Both the position numbers and the translations under genes were made by a program. DNA of 64,000 bases from Gemmatimonadales bacterium (GTDB lineage Bacteria > Gemmatimonadota > Gemmatimonadetes > Gemmatimonadales > GWC2-71-9), in assembly GCA_036279355.1 (NCBI GenBank), contig DASUJH010000002.1, positions 85,434-149,433 on the forward strand, read 5' to 3'. A model generated the notes under the pieces. It had not been told where the DNA came from, did no database searches, and saw only the letters and a program-made list of their open reading frames with translations. Shown piece by piece: positions 44,336 through 53,087 of the stretch (positions are counted from its first letter, which is position 1; each line of letters opens with the position of its first letter).

Positions 44336-46042
44336 ATGGTCGCGGTAGGGCGGCTCAGCGAGACACGTGCGGCAGCGCGTCCGGCGCTCGGCCGCTGGCG
44401 TTTCACGGCGGCGGTGGCGGCAATCTTTGCCGTCTTTGTGCTGCTCAGAATCGTCGCCTGGCACCGCACGGTGCTGCTCGAAGACAGCGACAGCGTGGGA
44501 TTGGTGAACCAGGCCAAGCTGTGGCTCACGATGGACCCGGCAACGATTCTCGCCGGGCTCAACCCGGACAACACGCCGTTCGTCCCCGTCCTCATCGGCC
44601 TCGTACACCTGCTCGGCGTACCGCTCCTGGCCGCCGGACGCGTGGTCTCGTTCGCCTTCAGCCTCCTGCTTTTCGGCGCCGTGCTTGGCATCGGCGTGTA
44701 CATGGGGGGCCGTCGTGCCGCGGTGGCGGCCGTGGTGCTCCTCGCGTGCAGTGCGACCCTGGTCCCGCTCTCGTTCGCGGTGCTCACCGAGCCAGCGTAT
44801 ATCGCGACGGTCTACCTGGGCCTGTGTCTCTTCCTGCGCCAGTATCGCCGGCCAACCCCCGGCTGGGCCATTTTGCTCGGGGCGGTGTTCGCGCTCGCGT
44901 TCCTCAATCGCACCGAAGGCCTGCTTTTTCTCCTCACCGTGCCCGGCCTGCAAGCGCTCCATTGGCTCATGGAACGCCCGACGGATTATGGTCTGCGGCG
45001 GCTCGCGAGCTGGTCTCTCGCGTACGCACTCACCTTCCTTCTGCTCGTCACACCGCAGCTCTGGCGGGTGAGCCGCCAGATGCACGGCCTCGCCATGAAC
45101 GGCCGCCAGGCCTGGGCGGTCCTGCTGGCGCACCCGGACCCGCGCTCACGGGAGGCCAAACTCTGGGGGCTCGACTACAGCCCCTCCCGGGTCAACATCT
45201 ACGTGGTGCAGTCCGACGCAGGGCTCAGGGAGCGGCTGTCGGAGGGCGAGAGTCCGCTCAACTTCATCAAGTCGGCCGTGTGGAATTTACAGGACGTGTA
45301 CCGCTACCACACGACACGAATGCTCGGCCCGCTGGGCGTCATGCTCTTCACGATCGGGCTCGTGGTGCTCGCGCGGCGCCGGGCGTACTTCGCGGTGGCG
45401 ACGGTGCTGCTGCTCGGACAATTCCTGACGGCGCCGGTGGTGCAATATCACGTGCTCGCGCGCCACGTGATGGTGCTGCTGCCGCTCGCGCTGATCGTAG
45501 CCGGGCTCGGAGCGGCCGAGCTGCCCCTGTTCCTGTTCGGTTTCGGCGGCGCGTGGGGGCGGCGCGCTGTAGCGGTGACGGGGCTGGCGTGCACCGCGTG
45601 GGTGGCGGCTGAAGCGCTTCCGCTCCACGAGGCGCTCCAGCCGGACACATTCAACAACGAGTACAACCCGGCCGAGCTGCGGGAGCCGGAGCGCATCGTC
45701 CGTACGATCACCCATAACGAGCTCACGCATCGTCCGGTCATCGCGGCGAAGCGTGGCTATCTCACGCTCGATGTCGATGGCGTGGACACCGTGCTGCCCT
45801 ACACCGACCTCGCCGGGCTCACTACCTACCTGCACGCCAATCGGGTGGATTTCCTGTTCCTCGAGGACGCGCAGATCGCGACCTTCCCCTTCCTCCCGGC
45901 GTTTGCCGGCGACCCGCCCCCGCCGGGCTACACGCTGCTCTACCGCAAGGCTACAGCCACCAACGGGACGATCGCGCTCTATCGGGTGAATCCGCCCGAT
46001 GCCGCAACCGCCCCGAATGACGTGAGCTCGATGCCGCGCTGA
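44336..46042 (+). CDS. Membrane glycosyltransferase (GT39-like, multi-span)
   Basis: The 568-aa protein starts MVAVGRLSETRAAARPALGR and has about ten transmembrane segments, with an acidic first loop (HRTVLLEDSDSVGLVNQAKL) as in polyprenyl-phosphate-sugar-dependent transferases. The soluble C-terminal part ends with TYLHANRVDFLFLEDAQIAT. GGAG six bases upstream and the sigma-54-type promoter support the ATG at 44336 over an earlier in-frame start. Its 3' end overlaps the convergent ChbG-like gene by 64 bases. The donor and acceptor are unknown. Confidence 0.85.
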   Translation: MVAVGRLSETRAAARPALGRWRFTAAVAAIFAVFVLLRIVAWHRTVLLEDSDSVGLVNQAKLWLTMDPATILAGLNPDNTPFVPVLIGLVHLLGVPLLAAGRVVSFAFSLLLFGAVLGIGVYMGGRRAAVAAVVLLACSATLVPLSFAVLTEPAYIATVYLGLCLFLRQYRRPTPGWAILLGAVFALAFLNRTEGLLFLLTVPGLQALHWLMERPTDYGLRRLASWSLAYALTFLLLVTPQLWRVSRQMHGLAMNGRQAWAVLLAHPDPRSREAKLWGLDYSPSRVNIYVVQSDAGLRERLSEGESPLNFIKSAVWNLQDVYRYHTTRMLGPLGVMLFTIGLVVLARRRAYFAVATVLLLGQFLTAPVVQYHVLARHVMVLLPLALIVAGLGAAELPLFLFGFGGAWGRRAVAVTGLACTAWVAAEALPLHEALQPDTFNNEYNPAELREPERIVRTITHNELTHRPVIAAKRGYLTLDVDGVDTVLPYTDLAGLTTYLHANRVDFLFLEDAQIATFPFLPAFAGDPPPPGYTLLYRKATATNGTIALYRVNPPDAATAPNDVSSMPR

Positions 46043-46872
46043 CGCAGGTCGGCCAGGACGTCCGGATCGGTGAGTGCGCGCAATTCGTCCTGCCAGTGGT
46101 AGTGCCAGTGCCGGTAGCGGGGCCCCGCGTCACCCGCGCCGGGGTGCGTCATGAGCTCCCACGTTCCGCCGGAGAGGCGGCCGAGCAGCGCGCGAAGCCG
46201 CGCCGCGCTCAAGTGTCCCCCTTCGAAAAATCCGGCAAACCCGTCGACCCGGCGGGGTATGTGGCTCGCCGCCGCATCCGAGAGCGCCGCGACGGTTACC
46301 GCGCCGGCAACGCGCGCGAGGGGCGCGCGACCGAGCCAGCGGAGCGGCGCCCTTTCGCGCGGCAGCCGGATCGCGCCGATCCCGTACTCGCGCGCCAGAT
46401 CGATGACGACGCGGAGCACGCCGGGCAAGAGGTGGACATGCTGGTGGCTGTCGAAGTGCGTGGGGCGGAAGCCCGCCGCGCGGATGCGCTCGCACTGCGC
46501 CTGGAGCTCGCGCCGGAGCTCGTCGGCGTTGATCCGGCCCCGCGCGTAGCGGCGGGCGAACCGCGCCGCGCTCCGATGGAAGCAGCCGTCGGCTCCGACG
46601 AGCGAGGGGACCTCGCGCGGGTCGAGGACCGGCCGTTCTTCGACCAGCGTGAGGTGCACGCCGAGGTCGAGCCCGGGCGCCGCGCGGGCGCGGCACACCG
46701 CGTCGTCGAACGCGGCACCGTTCGCCATGAGCGAGGCCGACGTGAGCATGCCGTCGCGATGGGCCTGGACGATGCCGTCGTTGACGATCTCGGCGAGTCC
46801 GAAATCGTCGGCGTTGACGATGAGACGAATTGCGGTGGGGCTCGGTTCGCTATGAGGCGAATCGCTGCGCAT
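45979..46872 (-). CDS. ChbG/HpnK (YdjC) family carbohydrate deacetylase
   Basis: The 297-aa protein has the family metal site: IRLIVNADDFGLAEIVNDGI (Asp), LDLGVHLTLVEERPVLD (His) and THFDSHQHVHLLPGVLRVVI (His), all intact. Members remove acetyl groups from N-acetyl sugars or act on related substrates; the hopanoid homologue HpnK is a subgroup. In this cluster it most likely trims an N-acetyl group on a lipid-linked glycan. The start ATG at 46872 lies within the end of the upstream GT2 gene (23-base overlap), so both are co-transcribed from the promoter near 47970. Confidence 0.9.
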   Translation of the reverse strand: MRSDSPHSEPSPTAIRLIVNADDFGLAEIVNDGIVQAHRDGMLTSASLMANGAAFDDAVCRARAAPGLDLGVHLTLVEERPVLDPREVPSLVGADGCFHRSAARFARRYARGRINADELRRELQAQCERIRAAGFRPTHFDSHQHVHLLPGVLRVVIDLAREYGIGAIRLPRERAPLRWLGRAPLARVAGAVTVAALSDAAASHIPRRVDGFAGFFEGGHLSAARLRALLGRLSGGTWELMTHPGAGDAGPRYRHWHYHWQDELRALTDPDVLADLRQRGIELTSFGAVAASGGFTR

Positions 46873-47932
46873 CGCCGGTGGCGGGCACCGAAGGGTCGGC
46901 TCGCGGCACGTCGCCCGCAACAGTGGTGCTGATTCCGTGGGTATCGCTCACCAGATACAGCGGCCGTTGCCGAACCTGCACCAGGATGCGTCCCAGGTAT
47001 TCACCTAGCACCCCGATGAGGATGAAGAGAATGCCGAAGAGCAGCGAGACGAGGGCGACGATCGTCGCCCAGCCGGGCACGATGCGCTCCGGCATGAAGA
47101 TTTTGACGAAGACGGTCTGGACCAGCACGGCGAAGGCGAAGAGGCTGGTGACGAGGCCGATTACGATGCCGGCGCGAAGCGGAACGACGGAGAAAGACGT
47201 GATGCCGGCCCAGGCGAACTTGATCATGCGGCGGAGCGTGTACTTCGTCGTGCCGGAGTAGCGCTCGTCGGCCCGGAACGGCACCCGGGTGTTCGGGTAG
47301 CCTACCCATTCGACCAGGCCGCGAAGGAAGAGACCCTCCTCGCGGAGCCGTACCAGCTCCTGCACCACCTGCCGGTCGAGCAGCCGAAAATCGGCCATGC
47401 CGGGGGTGATGCGGACCCCGCTCAGGAACGAGAAGATCCGATAGAAGGCTCGCGAGGTGAGGCCCTTGAACCACGACACGTCCTCGCTGTCGGCACGCAC
47501 GGTATGCACGATCTTGAAGCCGCGGCGCCACTCGTCCAGCAGACGGGGCACGACGGCGGGCGGGTGCTGGAGATCGGCGTCCATGCTCACGACCACGTCG
47601 CCCCGGGCGTGAGCCAGGCCGGCCAGGAGCGCATACTGATGGCCAAAGTTTCGGGAGAGCCGGATCCCGCGCACCCGCGGGTCGGAGCGGCCGAGCTCGC
47701 GGATGCGCTCCCATGTGGCGTCGGTGCTGCCGTCATCCACGATGACGAGCTCCCACGCCACATTCTCGTCCAGCAGTACGCGGGAAAGCTCGTCGTGAAG
47801 GCGGGCGACATTGCCCTCTTCACAGTACGCCGGCACGACGATCGAAAGCAGCACCGGGCGCGGCTCCGCGCCCGTATGCAGTGTGAGTGAAGTGGAGGGT
47901 GCCCCGGGTGAGGCCTCGACCGGCGTGCTCAT
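46850..47932 (-). CDS. GT2 polyprenyl-phosphate glycosyltransferase (DPM1/GtrB-like)
   Basis: The 360-aa protein has a GT-A domain with LSIVVPAYCEEGNVARLHDE, VIVDDGSTDATWERIREL, NFGHQYALLAGLAHARGDVV and SMDADLQHPPAVVPRLLDEW (DxD), a juxtamembrane MIKFAWAGITSFSVVPLRAG and two C-terminal membrane segments, ending GEYLGRILVQVRQRPLYLV. This is the GtrB/ArnC-type layout that makes polyprenyl-phosphate sugars, which would supply the GT39-like enzymes of the cluster. GGAA just before the ATG at 47932 and the sigma-54-like site upstream favour this start over an earlier Met. Confidence 0.93.
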   Translation of the reverse strand: MSTPVEASPGAPSTSLTLHTGAEPRPVLLSIVVPAYCEEGNVARLHDELSRVLLDENVAWELVIVDDGSTDATWERIRELGRSDPRVRGIRLSRNFGHQYALLAGLAHARGDVVVSMDADLQHPPAVVPRLLDEWRRGFKIVHTVRADSEDVSWFKGLTSRAFYRIFSFLSGVRITPGMADFRLLDRQVVQELVRLREEGLFLRGLVEWVGYPNTRVPFRADERYSGTTKYTLRRMIKFAWAGITSFSVVPLRAGIVIGLVTSLFAFAVLVQTVFVKIFMPERIVPGWATIVALVSLLFGILFILIGVLGEYLGRILVQVRQRPLYLVSDTHGISTTVAGDVPRADPSVPATGDAQRFAS

Positions 47933-47965
47933 TGCATTTCCGGACTCAAAGATGCGCCGTCCCCG

Positions 47966-47981
47966 TGCAAGAGGCACGCCG
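47966..47981 (-). promoter_or_regulatory. Candidate sigma-54 promoter of the GT2/ChbG operon
   Basis: Read on the minus strand, the site is CGGCGTGCCTCTTGCA. It matches 9 of 12 conserved positions, with GG-N10-GC spacing intact and a perfect TTGCA. The start point would be near 47955, leaving about 22 bases, with GGAA, before the ATG at 47932. Confidence 0.45.
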
Positions 47982-48146
47982 CAGCCGGGCATGGGGTAAA
48001 TTCACGCGCCGCACGCCGCTGGTTTGCCGCACCTGATGCCTCCGCGCTACACCGCGACATCGGTGCGAGGGACCCGGGCAGCACATGACTTGCGGGAGCG
48101 CTGCGCGGCCGTGATAGTTGGGCTCGGCAACCACGCCCGGGGGACC

Positions 48147-48614
48147 ATGCGAAAACTTCTGGCCAGTCTCTTCTGCGCGAGTATACTCTGCGTTCAGGCC
48201 AAGGAGGCCCTTTCCACGTTCCGCTATAACAACTGGTACTGGCCGTTTGTGAACTACCCCATGTACTCCGACAGCCACCGGATGGGCGACTCCGTCGTCC
48301 TGGTCCAGGTCCGCGCGGTCCCCTGCGGTCAGGCGAGCACCGGGGATACCGTGACGTTCGGGCAGTTTCACGTCATCCGGTACAACTTCGAGGCCCTCAT
48401 TCAGCGCGCGGCGCAATTCCCCGGCTGGTCGGCCGAACAGGCGGACACGGCGCAGCGGACGCTCGATCGACTGGCCCAGCGCAACCTCAACCCGTCGCCG
48501 TGCCACATGCAGATATGGGCCAGGACGATCCGGATAGGTCGGAACGGCCCTGACACGACGGGTAGCGCCCCCAAGCTCCTGCGTAGCTGGTCGGTCGCGC
48601 CCGATTCCGCCTAA
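48147..48614 (+). CDS. Secreted or membrane-anchored hypothetical protein, 155 aa
   Basis: The protein starts MRKLLASLFCASILCVQAKE, a signal peptide or anchor, then FRYNNWYWPFVNYPMYSDSH, an aromatic-rich motif also found in proteins encoded next to HTTM-domain genes. The rest is soluble and probably periplasmic. GGGGGA precedes the ATG at 48147. It ends 8 bases before the HTTM-DCC gene and is likely its functional partner. I do not know its activity. Confidence 0.75.
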   Translation: MRKLLASLFCASILCVQAKEALSTFRYNNWYWPFVNYPMYSDSHRMGDSVVLVQVRAVPCGQASTGDTVTFGQFHVIRYNFEALIQRAAQFPGWSAEQADTAQRTLDRLAQRNLNPSPCHMQIWARTIRIGRNGPDTTGSAPKLLRSWSVAPDSA

Positions 48615-48622
48615 GCCGCTCA

Positions 48623-49972
48623 ATGAAATCACTGCTCCGCCGCGCCGACGCATACTGGTTCGGCCCGGGCTCGCTCACCAACCTCGCGATCGTCCGGATC
48701 GTCGTCGTGGCGATGCAACTCAGCCTGTTGCTCTTTCCGACGATGTCCATCGGATACATCGGCGCATGCTCAGGCTGCAGCATCCGCTATCAGGACTGGC
48801 TCACCCATGTCAGCGACCGGCAGTTCAAGCCCATTCCCGCGCTCAAGCTCCTGCTGTTGCCGTTCGGGTGGGGCGTGCGGCCGGAGCCGATGTTCCTCCA
48901 CGCGGTGTGGCTCGCCGCGGTGGTCGCGGGAATCCTCGGCCTCATCGGCCTCTATACCAAGCCCAGTCTCATCGTGCTGGCGGCTACGTGCACGTTGCTC
49001 GTGGCGCACAGCTACTCGTACGGCGAGTTCCATCATCCGGAGGCGGCATTCACGATCGCGCTCTGGGCGCTGGCATTCGGCCCGAGCGGCGCGGCCTGGT
49101 CAGTCGACGAGCTACGCTTCCGGATCCGCCATGCGGTGGCGGGCATGCGCTTCACCCGCTTGAGCGCGGCGGACCGGACGAGCACCTTCGCCCGCTGGCC
49201 GCTCCGGCTCATCCTCTGGGTACTCGCCATCGCGTACCTCTCGGCGGGCCTCGCCAAGGTGGTGAACGGCGGGCTGGCGTGGGTCAACGGCTACACGCTG
49301 TCCTATGCGCTCGCGCGCGATGCGATCCACCGCGAATCGGGGCTCGGCCTCTGGGCGGCGGGCCAGATCGGCGCGCTGCGGCTGCTCTCGCTGGCGACGA
49401 TCGCCTTCGAGTCGCTCTTCTGGCTGGTGATCATCTTCCCGGTGCTGAGCTGGCTATTCGTGCTCGCCGGCACCGCGGTACACACGGGCATCTTTCTCAC
49501 CCAGCGCGCTCCGTTTCCCCAGCTCATCGTCCTGTATATCGTGCTGATCGAGCCGCTCCGGCGCTACTGGCCGGCGGCGCTGAGCCCGAGTCCCGCCAAG
49601 TCCGACTGGACCGTGATCTACGACGGCCTCTGCCCGCTCTGCATCCGGAGCATGGTGCTGCTGGACTACGTGGACGTACGGCGGCGGCTCAGGTTTGTGG
49701 ATCTCGAAACCGAGTGGTCGGCCGCGGCGGCGAGGGCGCCCGGCGTGACACCGGGCGAGGCGCGCCATGCCATGCACGTCGTGGGGCCGGACGGAGTCGT
49801 GTACCACGGGTTCTTCGCCTTCCGACGCCTTGCCCGGGCGCTGCCGTTCCTCTGGCCGCTCCTGCCCGCGCTCTACGCACCATTCGCCGCGACCGTAGGC
49901 CCCCAGGTCTATCGAGGGATCTCCGGCCGTCGCGGCCGCGCGCCCTGTCGGGCGGAGGCGTGCGCGGCCTGA
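48623..49972 (+). CDS. HTTM domain fused to a DCC-type thiol oxidoreductase domain
   Basis: The 449-aa protein has an HTTM (vitamin K-dependent gamma-carboxylase-like) membrane domain over about residues 10-315, with LAIVRIVVVAMQLSLLLFPT, SYGEFHHPEAAFTIALWALA and LAIAYLSAGLAKVVNGGLAW, followed by a DCC/DUF393 domain that begins TVIYDGLCPLC (Cys337-x-x-Cys340) and continues RRRLRFVDLETEW. DCC proteins have a thioredoxin-like CxxC motif. The two domains are usually separate proteins, so the fusion suggests redox coupling of the membrane enzyme. The substrate is unknown. Confidence 0.87.
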   Translation: MKSLLRRADAYWFGPGSLTNLAIVRIVVVAMQLSLLLFPTMSIGYIGACSGCSIRYQDWLTHVSDRQFKPIPALKLLLLPFGWGVRPEPMFLHAVWLAAVVAGILGLIGLYTKPSLIVLAATCTLLVAHSYSYGEFHHPEAAFTIALWALAFGPSGAAWSVDELRFRIRHAVAGMRFTRLSAADRTSTFARWPLRLILWVLAIAYLSAGLAKVVNGGLAWVNGYTLSYALARDAIHRESGLGLWAAGQIGALRLLSLATIAFESLFWLVIIFPVLSWLFVLAGTAVHTGIFLTQRAPFPQLIVLYIVLIEPLRRYWPAALSPSPAKSDWTVIYDGLCPLCIRSMVLLDYVDVRRRLRFVDLETEWSAAAARAPGVTPGEARHAMHVVGPDGVVYHGFFAFRRLARALPFLWPLLPALYAPFAATVGPQVYRGISGRRGRAPCRAEACAA

Positions 49973-49975
49973 GGC

Positions 49976-52789
49976 TCAGGGGCCGGCTGCCACCATTGCG
50001 TCGAAGAAGAGACGAATCCGATGGGCGATCTCCTCGCGCGTCGGGCTGATGGTCGTCCCCGCCGGGCTAGGCTCGAGCCCGTGATCGCCGTTCTGCACGA
50101 CCTGCACACCGCTTGGAATGCCGCTGATGCTGCCGGGGCACCGCGCCGAGCCCAGCGCAGCGCACATGTTCTGCGATTGCACCGGATCCACGACCACGTC
50201 GGCGGTTCCATGGAAGAGGAGGCCGGGTCCGTCGTCGGGTGAAATGTTGTGGATCGGGCTCGCAATCCACCGCTGCGAGCCATCGGTTGTGTCCGTCGAA
50301 GTGAACACGTCGTTGGAATTGTCGGCGAGCTGACTCGGGCGCGTGAGGTCCGAGACGCCGTCCATGCTTGCGTAGGCGCGCACCTGGCTCGAGAAGCTGA
50401 GGAAGTGCACGTCGCCGTCAGAGATCGGATCCTGCGCCGCGGCGGCGAGGTCCAGGAGGGCGGCCAGTGTGGCACCGGCACTCGTGCCCCAAGCGCCGAA
50501 TCGGTTCGGATCGGCCCCGTACACCCGCGCATTGCCACGGAGCTGGCGAACAGCGCATCGAACGTCCTGCTCCGGCACGGGCCACTTGTTACTGGTGGCG
50601 GTCGAGAGTCGGTAGTTCAGATTCACGACCAGGTAGCCGTGATTCAGGAGCGTGTCTCTCACCTGGCCGAAATGCCAGCCTGCGTCGGTCTTGTCGCCGC
50701 TGGTCCAGCCGCCGCCGTGGATAAAGATCGCCACCGGGAGCGGCCGCGGAAACGAGGCGCTCGGCTCGTACACATCCATCTGCCGGTAAATCTCGAGGAA
50801 ATCACAGTAGTCGATGTCGGTGTGCGGTCCCGGCGCGAGCGAGACGGTGACCTGCGCGGTGCCGCTCGCGCTGCCGCTCGTCGCGGTGATCACGGCTGAG
50901 GCGCTCTCCGACGAGAGCACGGTGTCGGTACCGGCGGTGATCCTGCCGGCCGTGGATACGCTCACCTTGAGCGGATTGCTCGATGTCCAGGTCACCGGGG
51001 CACCCGTAAGGACGTTCCCGTTCGCGTCCTTCACTGTCGCCGAGAGCTGGAGTGAGCCGGTCGCCGGGATGTTGGGGGCGCCGGGTGTGACGGAGACCGT
51101 ACTGGCACCGCCGCCCCCGGTCGAGTTGACGATGACTGCGCTGCTCCCGCTCTTCCCCTCGCTCGTCGCCGTGATCGTGGCCGAACCCGCCGCCTGCCCG
51201 GTCACGACACCGGTGGACGACACGGTAGCGTTGGCGCTGTTGCTCGACCAGGTGACGGCACGTCCGGTGAGCACGTTGCCGTTCGCATCCTTGAGGGTGG
51301 CCGTGAGCTGCACGGTGGCGCCGACGTTGACGCTCGCGGGATTGGGCGACACGGTCACCGTCGCCACCGGCACCGCCGTTACGTTGACCGTGGCCGAGCC
51401 GCTCTTGCCGCCGCTCGACGCAGTGATCGTGGCGCTCCCAACCGCGACGCCGGTCACCAACCCGCTGGTCGATACCGTGGCCTTCGAGGTGGCATTGCTG
51501 GACCAGGTCACCGTGCGGCCGGAGAGCACGTTGCCATCGGCGTCCTTGAGCGTGGCCGTGAGCTGCACCGTTGCGCCCGTCTGCACGGAGGCCGGGTTGG
51601 GCGTCACCGTTACCGTCGCGACCGGCACGGGGCTCACGGTGAGCGACGCGCCGCCGCTCCTGCCTTCGCTCGCCGCCGTGATGGTGGCAGTGCCCGCGGC
51701 GACGCCGGTGACGTCGCCACTCGGCGAGACCGTGGCGACCGAGGTGTTGCTGCTCGACCAGGTGACGGCGCGGCCGGTGAGGACGTTGCCGCCGGCATCC
51801 TTGAGGGTGGCCGTGAGCTGCACGGTGGCACCGACGACGACGCCGGCCGGATCGGGCGAGACCGTGACCGACGCGACGGGCGCCAACGGCGCCGCGCTCA
51901 CGGTGAGCGCCGAGCCGCCGCTCTTGCCCTCGCTCGTTGCGGTGATGGTGGCGCTGCCGGCGGCGATTCCCCTGACGAGGCCGGTTGCCGACACGGTCGC
52001 GACGCCGGAGTTGTTGCTCGACCAGGTCACGCCGCGCCCGGTGAGCACGTTGCCGTCGGCGTCCTTGAGCGTCGTCGAGAGCTGGACCGTGGAGCCCACC
52101 TGGACGGTCGATGGATTGGGAGACACGGTGACCGTTGCCACCGGCACGATACTCACGGTGACCTGAGTCGAGCCGCTCTTCCCGGCGGCGGTGGCCGTGA
52201 TCGTCGCTTGCCCGGCGGCGATGCCGCTGACGAGGCCGGCGGACGACACCGTCGCGATGCCGGACGCGCTCGTCGTCCAGGTGACGGCGCGGCCGGTGAG
52301 CACGTTGCCGCGCGAATCCTTGACCGTGGCGGTCAACTGGGTGGCGCCGCCCACCGAGACCAAAGCCGGGTTCGGCGTGACGGTGACCGAGCCGACCTTG
52401 CCGTTGACCTTGACCTGCGTGGATCCTGCCTTGCCGGCCGCGCTGGCCGTGACGGTGGCCTCACCCGGCGCGAGCGCGAGGACCAAGCCGCGGTTAACCG
52501 CAATGATGGCAGGATCGCTGCTCGACCAGATGAGCCCGCTCAACGGCACGGGGTCGCCCGCCGCATTCTTCGCAGTGGCCGAGACGCGGACCGAATCGCC
52601 GACGGACAACGTCGAGTCGGTCGCCACGAGCGAGATCGTCGCGATCTGGGTCGGCTCGAACACTCCGTCGTCGCAGCCCAGCACGGCGCCGGCGCAAGCG
52701 GAGGCGAGCAGCAGCAAGCACAGGCGCGGTCTGATGGCCACCCCCACTGGCGCCGGCGGCGGAACCGATGAGATTCGGCCGCGAGGCAT
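49976..52789 (-). CDS. Lipoprotein with seven Ig-like (Big_2) repeats and an esterase domain
   Basis: The 937-aa protein begins with a lipoprotein signal (RLCLLLLASACAGAVLGC, lipid-modified Cys39), continues with seven bacterial Ig-like domains of about 87 residues each (residues 49-657, repeated theme VTVSPNPASVNVGATVQLTA) and ends in an alpha/beta-hydrolase domain (658-937). The hydrolase has the oxyanion motif HGGGW (His691), nucleophile GTSAG (Ser770), Asp864 in HGTADVV and His903 in GDHGLEP, as in carbohydrate-esterase or carboxylesterase families with HGGGW. It is probably an outer-surface enzyme on a stalk, possibly acting on the polysaccharide. The start at 52789 lacks a clear ribosome binding site; a GTG at 52741 is an alternative. 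Confidence 0.9.
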   Translation of the reverse strand: MPRGRISSVPPPAPVGVAIRPRLCLLLLASACAGAVLGCDDGVFEPTQIATISLVATDSTLSVGDSVRVSATAKNAAGDPVPLSGLIWSSSDPAIIAVNRGLVLALAPGEATVTASAAGKAGSTQVKVNGKVGSVTVTPNPALVSVGGATQLTATVKDSRGNVLTGRAVTWTTSASGIATVSSAGLVSGIAAGQATITATAAGKSGSTQVTVSIVPVATVTVSPNPSTVQVGSTVQLSTTLKDADGNVLTGRGVTWSSNNSGVATVSATGLVRGIAAGSATITATSEGKSGGSALTVSAAPLAPVASVTVSPDPAGVVVGATVQLTATLKDAGGNVLTGRAVTWSSSNTSVATVSPSGDVTGVAAGTATITAASEGRSGGASLTVSPVPVATVTVTPNPASVQTGATVQLTATLKDADGNVLSGRTVTWSSNATSKATVSTSGLVTGVAVGSATITASSGGKSGSATVNVTAVPVATVTVSPNPASVNVGATVQLTATLKDANGNVLTGRAVTWSSNSANATVSSTGVVTGQAAGSATITATSEGKSGSSAVIVNSTGGGGASTVSVTPGAPNIPATGSLQLSATVKDANGNVLTGAPVTWTSSNPLKVSVSTAGRITAGTDTVLSSESASAVITATSGSASGTAQVTVSLAPGPHTDIDYCDFLEIYRQMDVYEPSASFPRPLPVAIFIHGGGWTSGDKTDAGWHFGQVRDTLLNHGYLVVNLNYRLSTATSNKWPVPEQDVRCAVRQLRGNARVYGADPNRFGAWGTSAGATLAALLDLAAAAQDPISDGDVHFLSFSSQVRAYASMDGVSDLTRPSQLADNSNDVFTSTDTTDGSQRWIASPIHNISPDDGPGLLFHGTADVVVDPVQSQNMCAALGSARCPGSISGIPSGVQVVQNGDHGLEPSPAGTTISPTREEIAHRIRLFFDAMVAAGP
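50819..52645 (-). repeat. Tandem array encoding seven Ig-like domains
   Basis: About 1.8 kb made of seven units near 260 bases each. The units share the coded phrase AT/ST-VQLTATLKDAxGNVLTGR and ATVSxxGLVTGxAAGSATIT. The central units are more alike than the first and last, as expected if they spread by unequal exchange. This array also leaves long antisense frames open. Confidence 0.85.
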
Positions 52790-52905
52790 GTAACTGATTT
52801 GCTGCGAACTGGCCGACTGCAACGGCGCCGGACGGCACCGCACGACGCAGCCGGGCGTGTGCGGGTCAGGCCGGAAAAAGCACGGAGTGTGCCGATCGGG
52901 GGTAG

Positions 52906-52934
52906 ATTCTGCCTGCCGCGGAGGGGACTGTCAA
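52906..52934 (-). promoter_or_regulatory. Sigma-70-type promoter of the Ig-repeat esterase gene
   Basis: On the minus strand a perfect TTGACA (52929-52934) is followed by exactly 17 bases and CAGAAT (52906-52911), 4 of 6 matches to the -10. Transcription would start near 52899, giving a leader of about 110 bases before the ATG at 52789. Confidence 0.5.
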
Positions 52935-53087
52935 GCACCGCAAGCTTAAGAGGTTGCACCGCCCCGGGGGACCCGAATCGTCACCCCTCGAGGCGCCCTC
53001 CCGTCCAGCTGTCGGCTACGTGCTACACCGATTCGTGCACCTGCGGGACGGGGACAACAACTTGGAGCCCTGCACCCTCACCAAACC

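Noticed and set aside
50814..52166. A 450-codon plus-strand frame opposite the Ig-repeat region
   Set aside because: It is kept open only by the repeated DNA of the real minus-strand gene and codes a repetitive, Thr/Val-rich product with no family match.
50819..52645. Regular repeats that could look like a CRISPR array or VNTR
   Set aside because: The units are about 260 bases and code for Ig domains in frame; there are no short identical repeats with spacers and no cas genes.
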